Shown piece by piece: positions 51,124 through 58,792 of a stretch of 64,000 nucleotides of DNA (positions are counted from its first letter, which is position 1; each line of letters begins with the position of its first letter). This DNA comes from Bradyrhizobium zhengyangense (GTDB lineage Bacteria; Pseudomonadota; Alphaproteobacteria; Rhizobiales; Xanthobacteraceae): assembly GCF_022012435.1 (NCBI RefSeq), contig NZ_JAKLUA010000018.1, forward strand, positions 62,001 to 126,000, read 5' to 3'. The translations under genes were made by a program, and so were the position numbers. Below the pieces are notes generated by a model. It had not been told where the DNA came from and made no database searches. It worked only from the letters and a program-made list of their open reading frames with translations.

Positions 51124-51169
51124 GTCTGCCGGTGACACTCCGGCTGCAAGGCCGTCGAACGGAGTAGAC
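51124..51169 (+). promoter_or_regulatory. THF-II (folE motif) riboswitch
   Basis: The bases before folE can fold as GTCT (51124-51127) with AGAC (51166-51169), a nine-base internal loop GCCGGTGAC on the 5' side, ACTC (51137-51140) with GAGT (51162-51165), and CGGC (51141-51144) with GCCG (51151-51154). The folE Shine-Dalgarno GGAG (51161-51164) lies mostly inside the stem. The THF-II riboswitch is an alphaproteobacterial element upstream of folE that binds tetrahydrofolate and hides the ribosome site. The match is by structure and place. Confidence 0.65.
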
Positions 51170-51862
51170 ATGGACGCAACGATCAAATCCATCCGCCCGA
51201 ATAAGCCTTCCGACCGGCAGCCCGAGAGCCGTCCGGCCGAGCTTGATCCTGCCGAATTCCTCGCTGCCGCCGTCCGCGCCGACCAGCCGCGCCCCGCGCG
51301 CGCCGAGGCGGAAGCGGCTGTGAAGACGCTGCTCGCCTATATCGGCGAGAATACCGACCGCGAGGGCCTGCTCGACACGCCGCGCCGCGTGGTCGAGGCC
51401 TTCGACGAGCTCTATCAGGGCTATCACCAGTGCCCGGCCGAGGTGCTCGACCGGACCTTCGGCGAGACCGCCGGCTATGACGATTTCGTGCTGGTGCGGG
51501 ACATTGAGTTCACCTCGCAGTGCGAGCATCACATGATGCCGTTCTACGGCAAGGCGCACATTGCCTATACGCCGGTGGAGCGCGTCGTCGGACTGTCCAA
51601 GCTTGCCCGCCTGACCGACATCTTCGCCCGCCGCCTCCAGACCCAGGAGCATTTGACGGCGCAGATCGCTGCCGCGATCGACGAGATTCTGAAGCCGCGC
51701 GGCGTTGCCGTCCTGATCGAGGCCGAGCACACCTGCATGTCGGTGCGTGGCGTCGCCAAGCATGGCGCCTCGACCTTCACCAGCCGCTACACCGGCATGT
51801 TCCGCGATAATCCGGCGGAGCAGGCCCGATTCCTGTCCATGGTGCGAGGCCTGACGCGCTGA
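51170..51862 (+). CDS. folE: GTP cyclohydrolase I (230 aa)
   Basis: Makes dihydroneopterin triphosphate from GTP, the first step of folate synthesis. The zinc and catalytic signature QCEHHMMPFYGKAHIAY (about 108-124), DREGLLDTPRRVVEAFDELY (about 62-81) and HTCMSVRG (about 187) are present. The first 40 residues are a Pro/Ala-rich extension often seen in rhizobial proteins. The start is set by GGAG at 51161-51164. It is followed 28 bases later by hisI. Confidence 0.95.
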   Translation: MDATIKSIRPNKPSDRQPESRPAELDPAEFLAAAVRADQPRPARAEAEAAVKTLLAYIGENTDREGLLDTPRRVVEAFDELYQGYHQCPAEVLDRTFGETAGYDDFVLVRDIEFTSQCEHHMMPFYGKAHIAYTPVERVVGLSKLARLTDIFARRLQTQEHLTAQIAAAIDEILKPRGVAVLIEAEHTCMSVRGVAKHGASTFTSRYTGMFRDNPAEQARFLSMVRGLTR

Positions 51863-51889
51863 CCTCGCGATTAACTGGCGAGATCCGTC

Positions 51890-52312
51890 GTGTCCGCTCA
51901 CTCCCATGAGATCGAGGAAGGCCTGGCCTTCCTCCCCAAATTCGATGCGAACGGCCTCGTGACTTGCGTGGCGACAGATGTCGCCACCGGTGACGTGCTC
52001 ATGGTCGCGCACATGAACGATGAGGCGTTGCGCAAGACCATTGCCACTGGCGAAGCCTGGTACTTCAGCCGTTCGCGCAATGCCTTGTGGCGAAAAGGTG
52101 AGACCTCGGGTCAGACCCAGCGCGTGGTCGAGATTCGCACCGATTGCGACCAGGATGCGGTTTGGATTCGCGTCGAGCAGATCGGTGCGGCCTGTCACAC
52201 GGGCCGCCGGTCCTGCTTCTACCGCAAGGTCGAGGCCGAGGGCCGGGGCGCAAAGCTGGTGTTCGTCGATGCGGACAGGCTGTTCGATCCGAACGCGGTC
52301 TACAAGAAATAG
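51890..52312 (+). CDS. hisI: Phosphoribosyl-AMP cyclohydrolase (140 aa)
   Basis: Third step of histidine synthesis: opens the ring of phosphoribosyl-AMP. The zinc and magnesium site is seen as TDCDQDAVWIRVEQIGAACH (about 85-104) with CHTGRRSCFY; the sequence WYFSRSRNALWRKGETSG (about 57-74) is the substrate-site motif. It is the separate HisI form, not fused to HisE. GTG start at 51890. Close to folE but in a different pathway; both use purine nucleotides. Confidence 0.95.
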   Translation: MSAHSHEIEEGLAFLPKFDANGLVTCVATDVATGDVLMVAHMNDEALRKTIATGEAWYFSRSRNALWRKGETSGQTQRVVEIRTDCDQDAVWIRVEQIGAACHTGRRSCFYRKVEAEGRGAKLVFVDADRLFDPNAVYKK

Positions 52313-52315
52313 CCG

Positions 52316-52400
52316 CCGTCATTCCGGGGCGCACCGAAGGTGTGAACCAGGAATCTCAAGATTCCGGGTTCATCGCGGTGCGATGCCCCCGGAATGACGG
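52316..52400. repeat. Branched palindromic intergenic repeat
   Basis: Outer arms CCGTCATTCCGGGGC and GCCCCCGGAATGACGG, a GGTGCG/CGCACC pair near them, and an inner hairpin formed by AACC and GGGTT with GGAAT and ATTCC. It begins four bases after the hisI stop. Confidence 0.65.
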
Positions 52401-52411
52401 TAGTCCCGGAA

Positions 52412-52427
52412 TTAACCGCGCATTAAC
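52412..52427 (+). promoter_or_regulatory. Perfect CtrA box before SLT gene
   Basis: TTAA-CCGCGCA-TTAAC matches the CtrA consensus. It lies 79-94 bases before the ATG at 52506. Confidence 0.6.
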
Positions 52428-52505
52428 CATAACTGTCCAGGGTGGGACGATCAGGCGTCCGAATTGCCGGCGCCGCTCAACGCCACGCGGGCCGGGCACC
52501 CCATC

Positions 52506-53513
52506 ATGTCGGTCGACAATTCCAGTGCCACGCAGACGGCCGCGACCGATGGCTTGAAGCGCGTCGCTGGCGCGATCAAGCAGGGCTCGAACCAGACCGG
52601 CGTCAGCTTCGAATACCTGCTGACGACCGCCAAGATGGAATCGGATTTCGATCCATCGGCTGGCGCCACCACGTCGTCTGCCCACGGCCTCTATCAGTTC
52701 ATCGACCAGACTTGGCTCGGTACGGTGAAAGAGGCGGGTCCTCAGCTCGGCTATGGCAACTATGCCGACGCCATTACCAAGACTTCGTCGGGCAGCTACA
52801 CCGTCGACGATCCCTTCATGAAGCGCTCGATCATGAAGTTGCGCGACGATCCGCAGGCTGCATCCAGCATGGCGGCGGCGCTGACGCAGTCCAACAGCTT
52901 CAAGCTCACTGGTCTGCTCGGCCGCAGGCCGTCCGACAGCGAGCTCTACATGGCGCATTTCATGGGTGTCGGCGGCGCGGCGAAGCTGATCGCCAATGCC
53001 GAGGACAATCCCCAAGCCGTCGGTGCGCGGCTGTTTCCGAATGCCGCATCCGCCAACCGTTCGATCTTCTACGCCAAGGATGGTCGCGCCCGCAGCGTCT
53101 CTGAAGTCTATTCGGTGCTGAACGCGCGTTACGCCAGCGCGTCGAACGCGAAATCGACGCGCACTGCGATGGCGATGTATGGCGACACGCCATCGACCAC
53201 GCAGGTCGCCGCCGCCAACGGCGTGCAGCCGACGGTCAACAGCGCCGCGTATCTCCAGACCTTTCCGGAGACACGTGGCGTGACACCGGTGAGCGCAACA
53301 TCGTCAGCCACGGTCGCCGACAACACGCCGGTCGCGCCAGCTTTCCGCTCGATCTATCAGCCTGGCGATGCGACACAGCCGGTCTCGACGACGGTGCAAA
53401 AATTGTGGGGTAACAACGCCTCGCTCACGTCAGTCGCCTCGGCGACGCCCGACGTGCGCCCGCCGCAGCCGCTCGATCTCTTCAGCGATCGCAGCGGCAC
53501 ATACTCGAGCTAG
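52506..53513 (+). CDS. Transglycosylase SLT-domain protein (335 aa)
   Basis: The lysozyme-like SLT core has TAKMESDFDPSAGATTSSAH (about 46-65; Glu is the catalytic acid), then GLYQFIDQTWLGTVKEAGP, with MKRSIMKLRDDPQAASSMAA and DSELYMAHFMGVGGAAKLIA closing the fold. Residues after 220 are Thr/Ala/Ser-rich without structure. There is no clear signal peptide, so export may be by the flagellar or another route, as for flagellar transglycosylases. A CtrA box lies upstream. The TTG at 52464 is an alternative start. Confidence 0.8.
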   Translation: MSVDNSSATQTAATDGLKRVAGAIKQGSNQTGVSFEYLLTTAKMESDFDPSAGATTSSAHGLYQFIDQTWLGTVKEAGPQLGYGNYADAITKTSSGSYTVDDPFMKRSIMKLRDDPQAASSMAAALTQSNSFKLTGLLGRRPSDSELYMAHFMGVGGAAKLIANAEDNPQAVGARLFPNAASANRSIFYAKDGRARSVSEVYSVLNARYASASNAKSTRTAMAMYGDTPSTTQVAAANGVQPTVNSAAYLQTFPETRGVTPVSATSSATVADNTPVAPAFRSIYQPGDATQPVSTTVQKLWGNNASLTSVASATPDVRPPQPLDLFSDRSGTYSS

Positions 53514-53670
53514 CACGCGGCCGCGCCGTCGGGCTCATCCCAGCCCTTAACAAATCATCAATAAAACCAGCCAGTTATGGTGAACGCTTTGTTAAGCGTC
53601 GTGGTTTATTTTGTGTTGCAGGTGACATCCAGTCACTGCCCGTTTTTTCGTTGCGTAAGCCGGAAGCAGC

Positions 53671-54846
53671 ATGATTGTTCGGCAGTTCATCAATTGGATC
53701 AGGACCGCGCCCGCCGGTGAGCGGGCGGAGGCAACGCGGGCCTTGGCCCGGGCCTGGCTGATCTCAGACCTTTCTCATGACGACCGCGTCGCCGCTGAAG
53801 GCGCGCTCCTGATGCTGCTCGACGATCCCTCGCCGCTGGTGCGGCAGGCGATGGCCGAGGCGTTCGCACGCAGCACGGATGCGCCGGCGTCGATCGTGCG
53901 GGCGCTGTCGGCGGACCAGCCGACCGTGGCGTTGCCCGTGCTCGAACATTCGCCGCTGCTGATCGATGCGGATCTCGTCGACATCGTCGCGACCGGCAAT
54001 GACGAGGTGCAATGCGCGGTCGCGCGCCGCATCGCGCTGCCGGTCTCGGTCTGCGCTGCTATCGCCGAGGTCGGCTGCGCGGCTGCGGCCCTCGAGCTGA
54101 TCGAAAATCCCCATGCCGAGCTCGCCCCGTTCTCCTGGACGCGCATCGTCGAACGTCACGGCCATCTCGCCGCGATCCGCGAGGCGATGCTGGTGCTGGA
54201 CGATATTCCGGCCGCAACGCGCGCCGCGCTGGTGGCAAAACTCTCCGAGACGCTGGCCCAGTTCGTCGTCGCGCGCAACTGGCTGAGCCCCGACCGCGCC
54301 GAGCGCGTGACGATCGAGGCGCGCGACCGCTCCACCATCAACATCGCGGCGCGCTCGCGCGGCGACGACATGCAGGGCCTGGTGAAGCATCTGCGCGTCA
54401 CCGGCCAGCTCACCGCGGGCCTGATCCTGCGCGCGCTGCTGTCGAGCAATCTCGACCTGTTTGATGCGGCGCTGGCCGAGCTCGCCGATCTGCCGCTGGC
54501 GCGCGTCTCGGCTCTGCTGCACGATCGCGGCGGCAACAGCCTGCATGCGCTGCTCCGCCGCGCCGGATTGCCCGAGGCGACCTTCGCCGCGTTCCAGGTT
54601 GCGCTCGATGCCTGCCACGAGCAGGGCTATGTCGATACCGACGATACCGCGGCGCGCTTGCGCCGTCGCATGGTCGAGCGCGTGCTCACCCATTGTGAGA
54701 GCGATCGCGGTGCCACCGAGCCGCTGATGGTCCTGCTCCGCCGCTTCGCCACGGAGTCGGCGCGCGAGGAGGCGCGGTTGTTCTGCGACGAGCTGGTCGC
54801 GGAGGACACGATTGATCCGATCTATGACGACCTGATTGCGGCGTAG
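53671..54846 (+). CDS. DUF2336 family HEAT-like protein (391 aa)
   Basis: An all-helical protein of repeated HEAT-like units (for example AAEGALLMLLDDPSPLVRQAMAEAFARST at about 40-70) with the DUF2336 region at about 100-350. Such proteins are confined largely to alphaproteobacteria and are often encoded near c-di-GMP or phosphorelay genes. It precedes the convergent Hpt and receiver genes. It may act as a protein-binding scaffold. CGGAAG before the ATG at 53671. Confidence 0.8.
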   Translation: MIVRQFINWIRTAPAGERAEATRALARAWLISDLSHDDRVAAEGALLMLLDDPSPLVRQAMAEAFARSTDAPASIVRALSADQPTVALPVLEHSPLLIDADLVDIVATGNDEVQCAVARRIALPVSVCAAIAEVGCAAAALELIENPHAELAPFSWTRIVERHGHLAAIREAMLVLDDIPAATRAALVAKLSETLAQFVVARNWLSPDRAERVTIEARDRSTINIAARSRGDDMQGLVKHLRVTGQLTAGLILRALLSSNLDLFDAALAELADLPLARVSALLHDRGGNSLHALLRRAGLPEATFAAFQVALDACHEQGYVDTDDTAARLRRRMVERVLTHCESDRGATEPLMVLLRRFATESAREEARLFCDELVAEDTIDPIYDDLIAA

Positions 54847-54870
54847 TCAGGTCAGTCAGTCCTCGAGATC

Positions 54871-54951
54871 CGTCATTGCGAGCGCAGCGAAGCGATCCAG
54901 ACTGTCCCCACGGAGGGATTTCTGGATTGCTTCGCTGCGCTCGCAATGACG
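54871..54951. repeat. Long palindromic intergenic repeat, copy 2
   Basis: A 31-base arm (54871-54901) and its reverse complement (54921-54951) with one mismatch, around 19 bases. It is the same family as 35254-35333; bases GTAG/CTAC there are GCAG/CTGC here on both arms. Confidence 0.75.
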
Positions 54952-54959
54952 AGAGAGTG

Positions 54960-55538
54960 CTACTCCGCCGGCACGATACTCGGCGCCAGGATCACCTCGA
55001 GATGCTCGGGGCGGTCGCGATTGACGTCGGCGAGATAGTCGTCGGCGACCTTGCGCAGACGGCGGCTGAGCTCGGCGGAGACGCTGATGCTGTCGAGCTT
55101 GGTGTTCTCGTGCACGATGGCGAGGATGGCATTGATATGGTGCGTGAACAGCTCGGCCGGCACCTTCTCGAGATCCGGGGCATGCTCGATGATGCGGCAC
55201 AGGCTCTCGGCAACGCCCGCCGCGGCCGGAAAACCGAACGTCGCAGCGTCGCCCTTGATGTCGTGCGCCGCGTGGAACAGCTCGTCGCGCCGTTCCTTGG
55301 TGAAGCCATCGTTACGGATGGCGACGTAGGCGGTCGAGAGCCGGTTGACCTCGGTTGTCATCCAGCTCTTGAACTCACCGGATAGACCGGCCAGCGCCTG
55401 CTCCGCGCGGCCGATCGGATCGTCCAGGTCCTTTTCCTCGACCCGGCGCAATACCTTGCGCAGCGGATTGGGCTGCGTGATCACGTGATGCGTGGCGAAG
55501 GCCTTGACCTCGATGTCCTTTGCGCTGTTCTTCGCCAT
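54960..55538 (-). CDS. Hpt-domain phosphotransfer protein (192 aa)
   Basis: The phospho-accepting His is in LFHAAHDIKGDAATFGF (about 107), the typical HxxKG motif. The flanking helices and the FPAAAGVAESLCRIIEHAP helix form the Hpt four-helix bundle. The N-terminal 60 residues precede the bundle. It is co-directional with the receiver protein upstream and 28 bases after it, so a relay between the two is likely. The sensor kinase is not in this window. Confidence 0.85.
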   Translation of the reverse strand: MAKNSAKDIEVKAFATHHVITQPNPLRKVLRRVEEKDLDDPIGRAEQALAGLSGEFKSWMTTEVNRLSTAYVAIRNDGFTKERRDELFHAAHDIKGDAATFGFPAAAGVAESLCRIIEHAPDLEKVPAELFTHHINAILAIVHENTKLDSISVSAELSRRLRKVADDYLADVNRDRPEHLEVILAPSIVPAE

Positions 55539-55566
55539 GATGCCTGCCTTGCCTGATGACGTTGCG

Positions 55567-56112
55567 CTAGATGGTGGAGCGAGCCTTGTCGAGCAGTGAG
55601 GGCTGCTGAAGCACCTCGTGCTTTTCGCCGACGCGGCGCTCCGGACCCATATAGGCGGAATTGGTGTTGCGGCGCCGGTCGGGGCCGAAATAGGTCTTGG
55701 TCTTGATGAAGGGCCGGGGGCTGGCGACCACGTTGAGGATGCGCTGGTAGAGGCCCTTGGCCGAGATCGGCTTGGCGAGGAATTCGGTGACGCCGGCATC
55801 GCGCGCGACGGTGACGCGACGCTTTTCGGAATGCCCAGTCAGCATGATGATCGGTGCATAGGGATTGCCCTTGGAATCCGGCTGCCGGATCATCTGCGCG
55901 AGCTCGAGCCCGTCGAAGATCGGCATCGCCCAGTCGGTAATGACGATGTCGGGCACGTAGTGGCTGTACATTTCGAGCGCAGTGGCGCCGTCCTCGGCCT
56001 CATAGACCTCGCGTGCGCCAAACGAATGCAGCAGCGTCCGCAGGATGCGGCGCATGTGCGGATTGTCGTCGCAGACGAGGAAGCGCAGTTTGTTGAAATC
56101 GATGCGGAACAT
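55567..56112 (-). CDS. Stand-alone CheY-like receiver with C-terminal extension (181 aa)
   Basis: Receiver domain at residues 8-125: acidic pocket CDDN (about 14), phospho-acceptor Asp in IVITDWAMPIFDG (about 60), Thr/Ser in IIMLTGHSE (about 88) and Lys in EFLAKPISAKG (about 112). The tail holds FGPDRRR and YMGPERR, a paired GPxRR repeat. Single-domain receivers with this tail are conserved in rhizobia and may be phosphorylated through the Hpt protein. It is the first gene of the minus-strand pair. Confidence 0.85.
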   Translation of the reverse strand: MFRIDFNKLRFLVCDDNPHMRRILRTLLHSFGAREVYEAEDGATALEMYSHYVPDIVITDWAMPIFDGLELAQMIRQPDSKGNPYAPIIMLTGHSEKRRVTVARDAGVTEFLAKPISAKGLYQRILNVVASPRPFIKTKTYFGPDRRRNTNSAYMGPERRVGEKHEVLQQPSLLDKARSTI

Positions 56113-56199
56113 GACGCCCGGGCCAAAGCGGTCAACCTTCGTTAACCATATCGCGCCGGGAGTTAATGAAGCGTTGCCGCCTGGCGCCCCGGCAGGGGC

Positions 56200-56979
56200 T
56201 CAATTGCCGAACTGCTCCCGCAGAATTCGCTCCTCCAGGCTGTGGCCGGGGTCGAACAGCATGCGCATCGAGATGGTCTTGTCGGACAGGATCTCGACGC
56301 GCCGGACCCTGCGCACCTCCTCGTGGTCGGCGACCGCCGCGACTGGGCGCTTGTCGTCTTCCAGCACCTCGATCACGACATAGGCGGTGTTGGGGAGCAG
56401 GGCGCCGCGCCAGCGCCGCGGCCGGAAGGCGCTGATCGGCGTCAGTGCCAGCAGCGCCGCGTTGATCGGCAGGATCGGACCTTGGGCCGACAGGTTGTAG
56501 GCCGTCGAGCCCGCCGGCGTCGCAACGATGATGCCGTCTGCGATCAGCTCGGGCATGCGCTCGCGCTCGTCAATCAGGATCCGCAGGCGTGCCGCCTGGG
56601 AGGTCTGCCGGAACAGGTAGACCTCGTTGATGGCGTGGTGCAGGTGGACGCGGTCGCTGACGTCGGTCGCGCGCATCAGCAGCGGATTGATCTCGGATTC
56701 ATGCGCCGCCTCGAGCCGCGCGCGCAGATCGTGCGTCGAGTACTCGTTCATCAGGAAGCCGACCGTGCCGCGATGCATGCCGTAGATCGGCTTGCCCGAG
56801 CGCATGTGGTGGTGCAGCGTCTGAAGCATCAGCCCATCGCCGCCAAGCGCGACCACGACGTCGGCCTCGTGAGGATCGCAATTGCCGTATTGCGCCGTAA
56901 GCTGGTGGAAGGCGGCCTCTGCCTCGCTGCTTGGGCTGGCGACGAAGGCGATCCGTTCGTATCGCGATGGCTTGGTCAT
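56200..56979 (-). CDS. nadK: NAD kinase (259 aa)
   Basis: Makes NADP+ from NAD+. The signature VVALGGDGLMLQTLH (about 42-56, GGDG) and the second motif FLMNEY, then ADGIIVATPAGSTAYNLSAQ (about 147-166) are all present. Short form typical of alphaproteobacteria. It is divergent from the S10 carboxypeptidase gene and near the receiver pair, probably in its own transcript. Confidence 0.95.
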   Translation of the reverse strand: MTKPSRYERIAFVASPSSEAEAAFHQLTAQYGNCDPHEADVVVALGGDGLMLQTLHHHMRSGKPIYGMHRGTVGFLMNEYSTHDLRARLEAAHESEINPLLMRATDVSDRVHLHHAINEVYLFRQTSQAARLRILIDERERMPELIADGIIVATPAGSTAYNLSAQGPILPINAALLALTPISAFRPRRWRGALLPNTAYVVIEVLEDDKRPVAAVADHEEVRRVRRVEILSDKTISMRMLFDPGHSLEERILREQFGN

Positions 56980-57226
56980 GGCTTCCAGGTAGGTGCCGCT
57001 GGCTCGAGAAAGGTCCGCCGAGGTCGTCTATACGACCTTGGCCTGTATTGTCGAGGATGACCGGCCAGCAAGGCAAACGCGGGGCCGGCCAGGCGTCTCG
57101 TTTGAGGGTAAAAGCCGGGTTCATCGGCCCTGGAACGCGAATCCAGGGGCTCCGATCCCCCAAACCGTCGCAATTGGCGGCTACTTCTGAGATTGGGAAG
57201 CCGCGAGCGGGGCAGGGAGAACAATC

Positions 57227-58792
57227 ATGTTGATGAGCTTGCCGATGCATCGCCGTGCGGGGCTGGTGCTTGCGGTCGTTGCTTTCGCGCTCGTGGGCGC
57301 GGCACGGGCGGACGATCCGCCTCAGCCTCGCAACGAGGCGGCAACGCCCGCCGGACAGAAGGCCGGTCGCGGCGGCAATGCACAAAATGCGGGGCAGGCT
57401 TCGCCAGCGGCTTCCGATCGTCGCCTTCCTGACGACTCGACCACCAAACAGACCCTCGATCTGCCAGGCCGAACGCTCAACTTCGCCGCGACCGCCGGCT
57501 CGATCCGGGTGTTCAATGAGAAGCGCGAGCCGCTCGCCGACATCGCCACCACGTCCTACGAGCTCGACGGCGCCGACCGCGCCACGCGGCCGGTGACATT
57601 CCTCTTCAACGGCGGGCCCGGCGCATCCTCGGCGTGGCTTCAGTTCGGCGCGGTCGGGCCATGGCGGCTGCCGCTTGATGGCGAGGGGCTGTCGCCGTCG
57701 GCCTCGCCCGAGCTGAAGCCGAACGCGGAGACCTGGCTCGACTTTACTGATCTCGTCTTCATCGATCCTGTCGGTACCGGCTACAGCCGTGTCATCGCGA
57801 ATGATGAGGATGCGCGCAAGCGGTTCTACTCGGTCGACGGGGATGTCAACTCGATCGCGCTCGTCATTCGCCGCTGGCTCGAAAAGCACAACCGGCTGAC
57901 CTCGCCGAAATATGTCGCGGGCGAGAGCTATGGCGGTATTCGTGGGCCGAAGGTCGTGCGCCAGTTGCAAATTCAGCACGGCGTGGGCGTCAGAGGCTTG
58001 ATCCTTGTGTCACCACTCCTGGATTTCCGCGAGTTCACCGGCACGAGCCTCCTGCAATATGTCGCGAGCCTGCCGAGCTACGTGGCGGTGGCGCGCGAAG
58101 CCAAGGGACCGGTCAAGCGCGCTGATCTCGCCGACGTGGAGGCCTACGCACGCGGCGAATTTCTGGCTGATCTCGTCAAGGGCGAGGCGGACAAGGAAGC
58201 CACCAATCGCCTCGCCGACAAGGTTGCCGAACTCACCGGCATCGACCAGGCAGTAAGCCGCAGGCTCGCCGGCCGCTTCGATGTCGGCGAATTCCGTCGC
58301 GAACTCGATCGCAAGAACGGCATGGTGACCGGACGCTACGACGGCTCGGTGCGTGGTCTCGATCCCTATCCGGATTCGAGCAACTCGCGCTTTGGCGACC
58401 CCTCCGGCGATGCGCTTCAGGCGCCGCTGACGAGCGCGGCGGTCGATGTGCTCACGCGAAAGCTCAACTGGCGGCCGGACGGCTCTTATGAAGTCCTCAA
58501 CGGCGCCGTCGAGCACAATTGGGACTTTGGTGGCGGCATCAACCCGCCGCAATCGATCTCGGAGCTGCGCCAGATACTCGCCACGGATGCGAAGCTGAAC
58601 GTACTGGTCGCGCACGGTCTGTTTGATCTCGCGACGCCCTATTTCGGCACGCAGCGGGCGCTCGACCAGCTGCCGGCGTTTGCGACGTCGCGGGTAAAGT
58701 TCGTCGTCTATCCGGGCGGCCACATGTTCTATTCGCGTGATGGCTCGCGGCAGGCGCTGCGGAGTGAGGTCGAGGCGCTTATTCGGGAGTAG
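57227..58792 (+). CDS. Secreted S10-family serine carboxypeptidase (521 aa)
   Basis: A signal peptide (about 1-28, ending ARA-D) and a low-complexity linker to about 65 precede the alpha/beta-hydrolase fold. The oxyanion region is FLFNGGPGASSAWLQFGAVGP (about 126-146), the catalytic Ser is in VAGESYGG (about 229), Asp in HGLFDLATPY (about 466) and His in VYPGGHMFYSR (about 497), the S10 triad. It removes C-terminal amino acids from peptides in the periplasm or outside. GGCAGGGAG before the ATG supports this start. Confidence 0.9.
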   Translation: MLMSLPMHRRAGLVLAVVAFALVGAARADDPPQPRNEAATPAGQKAGRGGNAQNAGQASPAASDRRLPDDSTTKQTLDLPGRTLNFAATAGSIRVFNEKREPLADIATTSYELDGADRATRPVTFLFNGGPGASSAWLQFGAVGPWRLPLDGEGLSPSASPELKPNAETWLDFTDLVFIDPVGTGYSRVIANDEDARKRFYSVDGDVNSIALVIRRWLEKHNRLTSPKYVAGESYGGIRGPKVVRQLQIQHGVGVRGLILVSPLLDFREFTGTSLLQYVASLPSYVAVAREAKGPVKRADLADVEAYARGEFLADLVKGEADKEATNRLADKVAELTGIDQAVSRRLAGRFDVGEFRRELDRKNGMVTGRYDGSVRGLDPYPDSSNSRFGDPSGDALQAPLTSAAVDVLTRKLNWRPDGSYEVLNGAVEHNWDFGGGINPPQSISELRQILATDAKLNVLVAHGLFDLATPYFGTQRALDQLPAFATSRVKFVVYPGGHMFYSRDGSRQALRSEVEALIRE

